Assembly (NCBI RefSeq): GCF_001514195.1
Contig: NZ_KQ948738.1
Coordinates: 583,207 to 647,206 of the forward strand
Direction: 5' to 3'
DNA from: Streptomyces griseorubiginosus
Lineage (GTDB): Bacteria; Actinomycetota; Actinomycetes; Streptomycetales; Streptomycetaceae
DNA length: 64,000 nucleotides
The notes beneath the pieces were generated by a model. The model did not search any database. It was not told the DNA's origin and was given only the letters and a program-made list of their open reading frames with translations. Made by a program: the position numbers and the translations under genes. Shown here piece by piece: positions 50,154 to 58,638 of this stretch (position 1 is its first letter; every line of letters starts with the position of its first letter).

Positions 50154-52094
50154 CTACGGCAGCGCGCCCCGCACCGTCGAGGTGACGGTCGTCGCCGCGG
50201 ACGAGAGGGGTGCCGTCACCGGCGTCAGGCTGTCCAGGGCCGCGCCCGCCGCGGCCCCGGCCGCCGCCCCCGCCTCGACGACCGGCGTCGTGAGCCCGGA
50301 GCCGCAGTCACTCCCGGCGCCCGAGCCGGAGTGGCTGTCGTCGACCGGCGCCACCCGGGTCTCGTACTGCCTCGACGGCGTTCCGTGCTGGTCCGACGGC
50401 GGCGCCTGGCCCGAGTCCTGGTCGGGGCGCCCGTCGGCCCCGGGTGGTGTGGCGAGGTGCGGGGCGAGCGGCTCCCCGTCCGGGGCCTCGGAGGGGTCGT
50501 CGGTCTGCGCGCCCTTCGGGGGCGGGGTGCCCTGCCCCGTCCGCGCGCTCCCGTCGGCGAACTCCAGGGACCACCGCTGCCGTTCCGAGCCGTCCCGTGC
50601 GGCGACGACCACGGTGTCGCCCTTGCCGGGCGCGACCAGCAGTCCCTTGCCGCGGCGCAGCAGCAGTTCGCCGCGCACGGTGAGGTCGTAGCGGACGTCA
50701 CCCGCCGGCCCCTGGCAGTCCGCGACGAGCACCGAGCCCTTCCCGGCGTCCGAGTCGAGGCAGAGCCGCGGGTCTACGGCGCTGCGCAGCAGACCGTCCT
50801 CCTGGTACGACCACTGCTGGGACCCGGCGGTCGAGCACTCGGCGAGCACGGCCTCGGCTCCGGCGGCGGTCCGGCCGTCGGGGGTGTCGAGGCACAGTCC
50901 GGCGTCGAGGTTGCGGAGCCGGCCGTGGCCGACCTCGACGGGTTCTCCCACCGAGGCGGGCGACGGGGAGCCGTCGGAGCGCGAGGCCTCCACCGGGCTC
51001 GGCCGCACGGTGTTCCCGGCCGCCGCGCCCCAGGTGACGTCGGACGACGGCACGCCTTCGTCGGACCAGCCCTTGGTGACGAGCACCGTCGCCAGCAGGA
51101 CGAGGGAGGTCACGCCGGCGCCGACGAGGAGGGTCCTGGCATGGCGCCGCGGCCGGCCGAACAGTCCCGCGTCGGCGGGGCGGTGGCGTCCGCCGGGCCG
51201 TGGACGTGCCGCCCCGTGCAGGTCGGGGGCCGGACGGCCGGCGGCGCGGGCGGGCCGGGAGTCGAGGTACCGGTGGGCGCCCCAGCCGAGCACCGTCTCG
51301 GCGAGCAGCACCTCCAGACCGCCCTCGAAATGACTGAGCTGTTCGGCGGCGTGCCGGCAGTAGCGGCACTCCGAGAGATGCTCACGGACATCGGGCAGCA
51401 GGTCCCCGCCCCGGCGAATCGGGACATCCAGGAGACGGTTGTAGAAACGGCATTCACTGCTGGGCGCGAGTTCCCGGTGGGCGCGGACACAGCCGGCCCG
51501 GAATTGCTCGCGCGCCTGCTCCAGAGCGGCCGCCGCACGGGCCGTGTCCACGCCCAGCAGACCGGACGGTACGGATATGGGTTCGGCCTCGACCTCGGCA
51601 TGCCACAACAGGCATTGCGAGGCATGGGGAAGAGCCCGGAATGCACGTTCGGCGAGCTGTCGCCTTTCGGGGGTGACGGACCTCGCCGCGCGCAGACCAC
51701 GGCCGCCGATCGTCTTGCGAAGTTCCGGCAGTGCACCGGAGATTTCGTCGTCCGCGGCCCACTCCTTGACGAACTCCCTTACCGCGACGAGAAGTTGAGG
51801 ACGCAGCGCGCCTTCACCCGCCCGGCCGAGCACTCGGTCGAAAGCCGCTGCGGTCGCCATGGAGGCCGAAGGCGACCAGGTGGCAAGACAGATGACCGAG
51901 TATTCGTACGTCGCCTGCCAGTGTCGTGCCATCAAGAGCGCGATGGCATGACTGTCCGTCCGCCCCTCGCCCAGCCGGGCGAGAAGCGTGCGGTCGGACT
52001 CTCCCGGGTTCGATCCGGGGCGCGGGGGGTAAGGGGGACGGGGCGGGTGAGCGGATTGCACGGGACCTATTCCTTCCAATCCGCAGGACGGCAT
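50154..52094 (-). CDS. Sigma-like/zinc-finger membrane protein with ricin lectin domain
   Basis: A 646-residue modular protein. Residues about 30-225 resemble a worn ECF sigma factor: a region-2-like SDRTLLARLGEGRTDSHAIALLMARHWQATYEYS and a region-4-like LLWHAEVEAEPISVPSGLLGVDTARAAAALEQAREQFR. At about 237-245 follows HLSECRYC, the H-x3-C-x2-C pattern of zinc anti-sigma domains. One membrane helix lies near 320-340, then a beta-trefoil RICIN domain (about 385-500, with LCLDTP and QQWSYQEDGLLRS), then a Pro/Asp-rich tail and an Ala-rich end. It probably senses carbohydrate outside. The start could be 52094 or GTG 52061. Confidence 0.75.
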   Translation of the reverse strand: MPSCGLEGIGPVQSAHPPRPPYPPRPGSNPGESDRTLLARLGEGRTDSHAIALLMARHWQATYEYSVICLATWSPSASMATAAAFDRVLGRAGEGALRPQLLVAVREFVKEWAADDEISGALPELRKTIGGRGLRAARSVTPERRQLAERAFRALPHASQCLLWHAEVEAEPISVPSGLLGVDTARAAAALEQAREQFRAGCVRAHRELAPSSECRFYNRLLDVPIRRGGDLLPDVREHLSECRYCRHAAEQLSHFEGGLEVLLAETVLGWGAHRYLDSRPARAAGRPAPDLHGAARPRPGGRHRPADAGLFGRPRRHARTLLVGAGVTSLVLLATVLVTKGWSDEGVPSSDVTWGAAAGNTVRPSPVEASRSDGSPSPASVGEPVEVGHGRLRNLDAGLCLDTPDGRTAAGAEAVLAECSTAGSQQWSYQEDGLLRSAVDPRLCLDSDAGKGSVLVADCQGPAGDVRYDLTVRGELLLRRGKGLLVAPGKGDTVVVAARDGSERQRWSLEFADGSARTGQGTPPPKGAQTDDPSEAPDGEPLAPHLATPPGADGRPDQDSGQAPPSDQHGTPSRQYETRVAPVDDSHSGSGAGSDCGSGLTTPVVEAGAAAGAAAGAALDSLTPVTAPLSSAATTVTSTVRGALP

Positions 52095-52437
52095 GGAATA
52101 TGCCGGTCCCCGGAAAGCAGGTGCCTGATTGGTGCATACCTATGCCAGGTCAGAGGCGACCCGGCCTTCGGAGGGGCGATCACCTTCGCACGATTGATGT
52201 ACAGCAAACAAGAAGTTCGAGTGACCTATGTTCAAAACGAGTCCGCTTCAGAAAAGTTACCGGCGGTATCCGCACCGGTTTTCGAAATTAAGCGGGGCGG
52301 CGGCCTCAAGTTGTGTGTGCCGCCGGATGCTTGGCACACGAAATCTCCAAGTGCCCACGAGGCACGAACGGGTCCGCGAACGGTCCACAGGGAGTTCCAA
52401 GGCGGCTCCCGGTGGGCTCTCATCCGGCTGCCGCAGC
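52095..52437. other. AT-rich divergent intergenic region
   Basis: This 343-bp stretch separates the sigma-like/ricin gene from galU. It is clearly less GC-rich than the rest (for example 52195-52300) and must hold both promoters. I see no gene, strong palindrome or RNA I can name. A frame running from 52228 into galU looks noncoding in composition. Confidence 0.6.
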
Positions 52438-53412
52438 ATGATCCGCATGATCGCCCCCCACCGGGCCGCCACGCCCGCCCCCATCACACCCGCCCTCACC
52501 CGCACGGTCCGCAAGGCGGTCGTCCCGGCCGCCGGACTCGGCACCCGGTTCCTGCCCGCGACGAAGGCGACACCGAAGGAGATGCTCCCGGTCGTCGACA
52601 AGCCGGCCATCCAGTACGTCGTGGAGGAGGCCGCGGCGGCCGGGCTCGACGACGTCCTGATGATCACCGGCCGCCACAAGCGGGCCATCGAGGACCACTT
52701 CGACCAGGCCTTCGAACTGGAGCAGGCCCTCGCGGCCAAGGGCGACGCGGTACGCCTGGACGCGGTGCGTGACCCGGCGCGGCTGGCCAACATCCACCAC
52801 ATCCGCCAGGGCGAACCGCTCGGCCTCGGACACGCGGTCCTCTGCGCCCGCCGGCACGTGGGCCACGAGCCCTTCGCCGTCCTGCTCGGCGACGACCTGA
52901 TCGACCCGCGCGAGACGCTGCTCGGCTCGATGCTCGAGGTCCGGGAGCGGTACGCGGGGAGCGTGGTCGCGCTGATGGAGGTGCCGCGCGAGCAGATCCA
53001 CCTCTACGGCTGCGCGGCGGTGGCGCCCACGGGAGAGGAGGGCGTGGTGCGGGTGACCGGCCTGGTGGAGAAGCCGTCCCCCGAGACCGCGCCCAGCGCC
53101 TACGCGGTCATCGGCCGCTACGTCCTGGACCCCGCGGTCTTCGACGCCCTGGACCGCACCCCACCGGGCCGCGGCGGCGAGATCCAGCTCACCGACGCCC
53201 TCCAGTCCCTCGCGGCCACCGGCACGGTCCACGGCGTCGTCTTCGACGGCCTGCGCTACGACACCGGCGACAAGGGGGACTACCTGCGCACCGTGGTCCG
53301 CCTGGCCTGCGCCCGGGACGACCTGGGCCCGGAGTTCACCACCTGGCTGAAGGGCTTCGTGGCGGGGCTGGAGCAAAAGGAAGAGGGCGAGCGGCGGCGG
53401 TCGGCTGCCTGA
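52438..53412 (+). CDS. galU: UTP-glucose-1-phosphate uridylyltransferase
   Basis: A 324-residue nucleotidyltransferase making UDP-glucose from UTP and glucose-1-phosphate. The signature AVVPAAGLGTRFLPATKATPKEMLPVVDKPAIQYVVEEA matches GalU exactly in layout, followed by LLGDDLID and VEKP. The ATG at 52438 or 52447 gives a short basic leader before the domain; I list 52438. It appears to be a single gene under its own promoter. Confidence 0.92.
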   Translation: MIRMIAPHRAATPAPITPALTRTVRKAVVPAAGLGTRFLPATKATPKEMLPVVDKPAIQYVVEEAAAAGLDDVLMITGRHKRAIEDHFDQAFELEQALAAKGDAVRLDAVRDPARLANIHHIRQGEPLGLGHAVLCARRHVGHEPFAVLLGDDLIDPRETLLGSMLEVRERYAGSVVALMEVPREQIHLYGCAAVAPTGEEGVVRVTGLVEKPSPETAPSAYAVIGRYVLDPAVFDALDRTPPGRGGEIQLTDALQSLAATGTVHGVVFDGLRYDTGDKGDYLRTVVRLACARDDLGPEFTTWLKGFVAGLEQKEEGERRRSAA

Positions 53413-53517
53413 GGAAGGGGCTGCAAGGCGACGGGGGTTCGCGGCCTGCCGGGCCCTGGAGGGGTACCAGCCCCCAGGGCGACGACCCCGCTCAGGCCGC
53501 GACCCTCGCCGCCGGAC

Positions 53518-53970
53518 TCAGCCGTTGGGCCGCAGCGTCCAGACCACCGTCATCTCGCCCGTGACCGCCCCGTCCGCGCGGCGGATCTCGATCGTGACCG
53601 GGAACTCGGGGCGCTGCCCGGCGTCCAGTTCGGCGATGACCTCGTGGGCCGGGCGGCCCAGGGTCGCCGTGGCGGTCACCGCGCCCATCGCGAGCTTGCG
53701 GTAGGCGATCTCGGCGTTGACGGCGAGCGGCACCGCGCGCGAGAGCTGGTCGCCGAACGCGGCCAGCACGACGGCCCCGCTGGCGGACTCGGCGAGCGTG
53801 AACATCGCTCCGGCGTGCGGTCCGCCGACGTGGTTGTGGAACTCGCCCTGGTCGGGCAGGGCCACCACGACCTTCTCCGGGCCGGTCTCGAGGAACTCGA
53901 GGTTCAGGGTCCGCACCATGGGCACGGTCGCGGCGAGCATCTCGCCGACGGACATCTGGTCTGCGCTCAT
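53518..53970 (-). CDS. Hotdog-fold thioesterase-like protein (DUF4442)
   Basis: A 150-residue single hotdog domain. NHVGGPHAGAMFTLAESASGAVVLAAF forms the central helix of PaaI/YiiD-like thioesterases, and NAEIAYRKLAMGAVTATATL the strand after it. It probably acts on an acyl-CoA or similar thioester, but no substrate can be assigned. It is convergent with galU and divergent from the MFS transporter. Confidence 0.82.
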   Translation of the reverse strand: MSADQMSVGEMLAATVPMVRTLNLEFLETGPEKVVVALPDQGEFHNHVGGPHAGAMFTLAESASGAVVLAAFGDQLSRAVPLAVNAEIAYRKLAMGAVTATATLGRPAHEVIAELDAGQRPEFPVTIEIRRADGAVTGEMTVVWTLRPNG

Positions 53971-54112
53971 GCCGCGATGTTACCCATGGGTAGCCAACCC
54001 GGACAGGGTCGGTCCCCGTGATCGCCGTCTCTTCTCGCCCGGCGGCCCGGCGCCCCGTACTCGGCCCGCAAATGGTTTGGCAAGCCGGGTCCCCGACGGC
54101 GATAGTCGGCCG

Positions 54113-55411
54113 GTGACCCCCTCCGCCACCTCCGCCCGCACCCGCGGTCCCGCCTGGGCGAGCCGCAACTACAGCCTGCTGACCGCCGCCGCGTTCGTGA
54201 CCAACCTCGGCAGCAACGGCGCCCTCATCGCCGCCGCGTTCGCCGTGCTGGGGGCGGGCGGCGACAGCGGCGACGTGGGCCTGGTGGCCGCCGCCCGCAC
54301 CCTGCCGCTGGTGGTGTTCCTGCTGATCGGCGGCGCGGTGGCCGACCGGCTGCCCCGGCACCGGGTGATGGTCGCGGCCAACACCCTCAACTTCCTCTCC
54401 CAGGGCGCGTTCGCCGTCCTGGTCCTGACCGGCGAGCCCCGGCTCTGGCAGATGATGCTGCTCACCGCGCTGGGCGGCACCGGGCAGGCGTTCTTCAGTC
54501 CGGCGGCCGAGGGCATGCTGCTGTCCTCGGTGCGCGGCGAACAGGCCGGCCGCGCCTTCGCGGTGTTCCGGATGGCGATGCAGGGCGCGACGCTCGGCGG
54601 TGCCGCACTCGGGGGCGCACTGGTCGCCGCGGTCGGCCCGGGCTGGGTCCTCGCGGCGGACGCCGTCGCGTTCGCGCTCGCCGGTTCCCTGCGGGCCTTC
54701 CTGGACGTCAGCCACATCCCGGCCCGCGAACCGGGCTCCGGAATCCTCGCCGACCTGCGGGACGGCTGGCGCGAGGTGTCGGGACGGCCGTGGCTGTGGG
54801 GCATCGTCGTGCAGTTCTCCCTGGCCAACGCAGTCGTGGGCGCCGCCGACGCGGTCTACGGCCCGCTCGTCGCCCGCGACCACCTGGGCGGCCCCGGCCC
54901 CTGGGGCGTGGCGCTCGCCTTCTTCGGCGCGGGCACGGTCGTCGGCGCCCTCCTGATGACCCGCTGGAAGCCGCAGCGCCTGCTCTTCGTGGGCATCCTG
55001 TGCGTGTTCCCGATGGCGTTGCCGTCCGCCGCGCTGGCCGTACCGGTCCCGGTGCCCCTGCTGTGCACGGCGATGTTCGTGGCCGGCGCGACCGTCGAGG
55101 TGTTCGGCGTCTCCTGGATGACCGCCCTGCACCAGGAGATACCGGAGGACAAGCTCTCCCGGGTCTCGGCCTACGACTGGTTCGGCTCGGTCGCCCTCAT
55201 GCCGCTCGCGGCAGCGCTGGCGGGCCCCGCGGAGTCGGCGTTCGGACGCGGTACGGCCCTGTGGGGCTGCGCCGGCCTGGTCGCGGCCGTGACGGCGGCC
55301 GTCCTGTGCGTACCGGACGTGCGCAACCTGCGCCGGAGCACCAAGCTGGTCACCCAGGTCACTCCGCGGGAGTCAACCGATGCCGAACGCCCCGTCGGGG
55401 GGCTCGGGTGA
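54113..55411 (+). CDS. MFS transporter
   Basis: A 432-residue transporter with about 12 membrane helices. The N-terminal half has the cytoplasmic loop GGAVADRLPRHRVMVAANTL, a variant of the MFS motif A, and resembles the EntS/enterobactin-exporter-like group. It probably exports a small molecule. The GTG at 54113 lacks a ribosome binding site. The last 39 bp overlap the convergent gene. Confidence 0.87.
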   Translation: MTPSATSARTRGPAWASRNYSLLTAAAFVTNLGSNGALIAAAFAVLGAGGDSGDVGLVAAARTLPLVVFLLIGGAVADRLPRHRVMVAANTLNFLSQGAFAVLVLTGEPRLWQMMLLTALGGTGQAFFSPAAEGMLLSSVRGEQAGRAFAVFRMAMQGATLGGAALGGALVAAVGPGWVLAADAVAFALAGSLRAFLDVSHIPAREPGSGILADLRDGWREVSGRPWLWGIVVQFSLANAVVGAADAVYGPLVARDHLGGPGPWGVALAFFGAGTVVGALLMTRWKPQRLLFVGILCVFPMALPSAALAVPVPVPLLCTAMFVAGATVEVFGVSWMTALHQEIPEDKLSRVSAYDWFGSVALMPLAAALAGPAESAFGRGTALWGCAGLVAAVTAAVLCVPDVRNLRRSTKLVTQVTPRESTDAERPVGGLG

Positions 55412-56218
55412 CGCCACGGCGTCCGCGTCCGACACCGGTCGCGCCCCGCCGGTGAACTTCCGCAGCCCGTCCCCGTGTTCGACCCGCGCGGGAAACGCGT
55501 CGGCCGCCGTACGCCGAGCCAGCGCCACCGTGTCGAACGGCTGGTGCGCCGCGACGAGCACCGCGTTCCCGAACCGCCGCCCCCGCAGCACCGCGGGTTC
55601 GGCGATCAGCACGAGCTCCTCGAAGACCTCGGCGAACGTGGCGAGTTGGGACCGCAGAAAGGCGAAGGGCGCGGAGTCGGCGAGGTTCGCGAGGTAGACC
55701 CCGTCACCGCGGAGCACCCGGGCGGCTTCCCTGGCGTACTCCAGGGACGTCAGATGCGCAGGAACCCGCGACCCGCCGAAGACGTCGGCGACGAGCACGT
55801 CGGCGGAGTCGGCGGGGGCCTTTTCCAGCCACGTCCGGGCATCGGCGGCGTGCACCGCGATTCCCGCCCCGTCCGGAAGCGGCAGATGCTCGACGACCAG
55901 GTCCAGGAGCCCCTGGTCGGCCTCGACGACGTCCTGCCGGGACCCCGGCCGACTGGCGACCAGATACCGCGGCAACGTCAGGGCACCCCCACCGAGATGT
56001 ACGACGTCCAGCGCCCGCCCCGCCTCTCCGACGAGGTCCAGCACATGCCCGAGCCGCCGCGCGTACTCGAACTCCAGATGCAGCGGCTCGTCGAGATCGA
56101 CGTAGGACTGCGGGGCATCGTCGACCGTGAGCAACCAGGCTCGCTCACGGTCGACGTCAGGCATGAGCTTGGCGAACCCGAAGTCGGTGGTGCGTCCGAC
56201 GGGTATGGAGTCAGTCAC
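55373..56218 (-). CDS. Spermidine synthase-like protein
   Basis: A 281-residue Rossmann-fold protein. It has YVDLDEPLHLEFEYARRLGHVLDLV, VVHLGGGALTLPRYL and VVEADQGLLDLV, matching the polyamine-synthase nucleotide region, and VLVADVFGGSRVPAHLTSLEY, where speE enzymes have the catalytic D-x-x-D stretch. Many actinomycete members are annotated fused-type or spermidine synthase without proof, and a methyltransferase role is equally possible. The start is GTG at 56218. Its stop overlaps the convergent MFS end. Confidence 0.78.
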   Translation of the reverse strand: MTDSIPVGRTTDFGFAKLMPDVDRERAWLLTVDDAPQSYVDLDEPLHLEFEYARRLGHVLDLVGEAGRALDVVHLGGGALTLPRYLVASRPGSRQDVVEADQGLLDLVVEHLPLPDGAGIAVHAADARTWLEKAPADSADVLVADVFGGSRVPAHLTSLEYAREAARVLRGDGVYLANLADSAPFAFLRSQLATFAEVFEELVLIAEPAVLRGRRFGNAVLVAAHQPFDTVALARRTAADAFPARVEHGDGLRKFTGGARPVSDADAVASPEPPDGAFGIG

Positions 56219-56238
56219 CGGTCCAGTGTGCCAACTCC

Positions 56239-56281
56239 AGGGGCGCGGGGAACTGCGCGACCAGCCACAACGGCCCCGCAG
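56239..56281. repeat. Dispersed Streptomyces intergenic element, copy B
   Basis: The same AGGGGCGCGGGGAACTGCGC core, continuing GACCAGCCACAACGGCCCCGCAG. It lies between two minus-strand genes, after tuf3 and before the spermidine synthase-like gene. Confidence 0.8.
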
Positions 56282-56304
56282 TCCCCCACATACATCAGCC
56301 ACCC

Positions 56305-57474
56305 CTAGGCAACGGCTGTCACGGTCCCCGCCCCCACGGTCCGCCCGCCCTCACGGATGGCGAACCCGAGCCCCGGCTCCAGCGGCACGTCCCGCCCCAG
56401 CTCGACGGTCATGACGACCTTCTCCCCAGGCCGGGCGACGGCGACCGAACCGAGGTCGACATCGCCCACCACATCCGCCGTACGGATGTAGAACTGCGGC
56501 CGGTACCCCGTGGAGACGGGCGTCGTACGCCCGCCCTCCCGCGCCGACAGCACATACACCTGCGCGGTGAAGCGACGGCTCGGCACCACACTGCCGGGCG
56601 CGGCCACGACATGGCCCCGCCGGACCGCGTCCCGCGGAACGCCCCGCAGCAGCAGCGCCACGTTGTCCCCCGCCTGCGCCTCCTCCATCGGCTTGCCGAA
56701 GGTCTCGACGCCGGTCACCACCGTCTCCACGGCGGCCCCGAGAACCTCGACGCGGTCGCCCACCCGCACGGTGCCGCGCTCGACCGCACCGGTCACCACG
56801 GTCCCCCGGCCGGTGATGGTCAGCACGTTCTCGACGGGCAGCAGGAAGGGCGCGTCCAGATACCGCTCGGGGATGGGCACATAGGTGTCCACCGCGTCGA
56901 GCAGCGCCTCGATCGACGCCGTCCAGCGCGGGTCCCCCTCCAGGGCCTTCAGCCCAGAGACCCGTACGACGGGCACGGCGTCGCCGCCGTAACCGTGTGC
57001 GGTGAGCAGTTCACGGACCTCCAGTTCGACGAGCTCGACCAGCTCCTCGTCGGCCGCGTCCGCCTTGTTGAGGGCGACCACCACGTGGTCGACGCCCACC
57101 TGGCGGGCGAGCAGCACGTGTTCGGCGGTCTGCGGCATGATCCCGTCGAGCGCGGAGACGACGAGGATCGCCCCGTCGAGCTGCGCGGCCCCGGTGACCA
57201 TGTTCTTGACGTAGTCGGCGTGGCCCGGCATGTCCACGTGCGCGTAGTGCCGGGTGTCGGTCTCGTACTCGACGTGCGCGATGTTGATGGTGATCCCGCG
57301 CGCGGCTTCCTCCGGGGCCCTGTCGATGCGGTCGAACGGCACGAAGGTGCCGCTGCCGCGCTCGGCGAGGACCTTGGTGATGGCGGCGGTCAGGGTGGTC
57401 TTGCCGTGGTCGACGTGACCCATCGTGCCGATGTTCAGGTGCGGCTTGGTGCGCACGTAAGCGGTTTTGGACAT
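56305..57474 (-). CDS. tuf3: Divergent elongation factor Tu (EF-Tu3 type)
   Basis: A 389-residue GTPase that would carry aminoacyl-tRNA to the ribosome. G1 is GHVDHGKT (19-26), G3 is DMPGH where typical EF-Tu has DCPGH, G4 is NKAD, and G5 is SGLKAL instead of SALKAL. It is shorter than the usual 397 and differs in many positions, as does the third tuf gene of S. coelicolor. Such copies are expressed under special conditions and may alter sensitivity to elfamycin antibiotics. A folded leader lies upstream. It stands alone, away from the str operon. Confidence 0.93.
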   Translation of the reverse strand: MSKTAYVRTKPHLNIGTMGHVDHGKTTLTAAITKVLAERGSGTFVPFDRIDRAPEEAARGITINIAHVEYETDTRHYAHVDMPGHADYVKNMVTGAAQLDGAILVVSALDGIMPQTAEHVLLARQVGVDHVVVALNKADAADEELVELVELEVRELLTAHGYGGDAVPVVRVSGLKALEGDPRWTASIEALLDAVDTYVPIPERYLDAPFLLPVENVLTITGRGTVVTGAVERGTVRVGDRVEVLGAAVETVVTGVETFGKPMEEAQAGDNVALLLRGVPRDAVRRGHVVAAPGSVVPSRRFTAQVYVLSAREGGRTTPVSTGYRPQFYIRTADVVGDVDLGSVAVARPGEKVVMTVELGRDVPLEPGLGFAIREGGRTVGAGTVTAVA

Positions 57475-57802
57475 GGCTGTACCTCGAAGCCTCTTCGTGT
57501 TCGTGGAAGAACGGGGACCCCGAGAACTCGCCGACCCTCCCCCTGCGGGGTCCGCCGGACGATCCGGGAAGGGTCAGCTTCGGGCGCCGTCTGCGGCGGC
57601 CGGGAAAAAGGGAACGGCAGCCTTCGGCGCATCCGCGACTGCGGATGCTGCGAGAGCGAAGGCGTACCGGAACATGACGCAGATCATGTCCCACCCGTCG
57701 TCCCACGTCGAACGGTTTTTTACGGCCGCCCGTCGCCGTTCCTCCGCACAACCGGCGGCATCCGTAGGGCGATCACCCGTCCGGGTCGGTTACCGTCACA
57801 GG
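57475..57802. promoter_or_regulatory. tuf3 leader and divergent promoter region with nested hairpin
   Basis: This 328-bp gap has no gene. On the tuf3 strand GCATCCGC (57641-57648 in complement) pairs with GCGGATGC around a 4-nt loop. An outer CCTTCG/CGAAGG pair (57621-57626 with 57657-57662) encloses it, and a run of five T lies about 20 nt further along. This may be an attenuator for tuf3. TACCGT at 57791 ends 6 nt before the divergent gene. Confidence 0.55.
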
Positions 57803-58570
57803 ATGCTCGATGCCACCACCCGCTCTGGGGGCACCGCCACGGCCACTCCCCCGGCCATCGCCACGGAGCTCGCTCTCCCCGTCCCGGCTCCGGTGGGTCT
57901 GACCACCCGCTGCACGAGAGTGCTGCTGTCGCCGTGGGCCCGGCTCTCCCTGCTGATCGCCCTGCTCGCGGGGGCCGCCACCGCGGTCCTGCTCTTCGAG
58001 CCGCAGAGACTGCTCTCGGACGGCTGGCCGCCCCAGCTCGGCGGGATCGCGGCCGCGATCGTGTTCGGGGTGGCGTACGGGTTGTGCACGGTGGCGTTCG
58101 TGCCCCGGCCGCTGCTGAACCTGGCGGCGGGCGCGCTCTTCGGCTCGCAGCTCGGGCTGGCTTCGGCGCTCGCCGGGACGGTGCTCGGGGCGGGGGTCGC
58201 CTTCGGTCTCGGCCGGGTGCTCGGGCAGGACGCGCTGCGGCCGCTGCTGCGGGGGCGGTGGCTGAAGGCCGCGGACGGGCAGCTCAGCCGGCACGGGTTC
58301 CGGTCGATGCTGGCGGCCCGGTTGTTCCCCGGGGTGCCGTTCTGGGCGGCGAACTACTGTGCCGCCGTCTCCCGGATGGGGTACGTGCCGTTCCTGGTCG
58401 CGACGGCGCTCGGGTCGATCCCGAACACCGCCGCGTACGTCGTCGCGGGCGCGCGCGCTTCGGCACCCACGTCACCCGCCTTCCTGATCGCCATGGCCGC
58501 GATCGCCCTGCCAGGGCTGGCCGGGGCCGTGGTGGCCTGGCGCAAGCGGCACCATCTGCGTGGGCGCTGA
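57803..58570 (+). CDS. TVP38/TMEM64 (VTT-domain) membrane protein
   Basis: A 255-residue membrane protein with about six hydrophobic segments from residue 45. The VTT motif region reads FVPRPLLNLAAGALFGSQLGLASALAGTVLGAGVAFGLGR and ARLFPGVPFWAANYCAAVSRM. Related to DedA proteins, it may move lipids or lipid carriers. The ATG at 57803 lies 6 nt after TACCGT, consistent with a leaderless transcript. It is divergent from tuf3. Confidence 0.87.
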   Translation: MLDATTRSGGTATATPPAIATELALPVPAPVGLTTRCTRVLLSPWARLSLLIALLAGAATAVLLFEPQRLLSDGWPPQLGGIAAAIVFGVAYGLCTVAFVPRPLLNLAAGALFGSQLGLASALAGTVLGAGVAFGLGRVLGQDALRPLLRGRWLKAADGQLSRHGFRSMLAARLFPGVPFWAANYCAAVSRMGYVPFLVATALGSIPNTAAYVVAGARASAPTSPAFLIAMAAIALPGLAGAVVAWRKRHHLRGR

Positions 58571-58580
58571 GCGCCCCTTC

Positions 58581-58620
58581 AGGGGCGCGGGGAACTGCGC
58601 AACCAGCCACGACGGCGCAG
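58581..58620. repeat. Dispersed Streptomyces intergenic element, copy C
   Basis: AGGGGCGCGGGGAACTGCGC followed by AACCAGCCACGACGGCGCAG, between the convergent VTT and thiolase genes. It could help end both transcripts. Confidence 0.8.
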
Positions 58621-58638
58621 CAGACACACGATGTGCCT

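Noticed and set aside
52007..52016. GGTTCGATCC as the T-arm of a tRNA gene
   Set aside because: No matching acceptor, D or anticodon arms are found around it, and it lies within the N-terminal coding region of the sigma-like/ricin gene.
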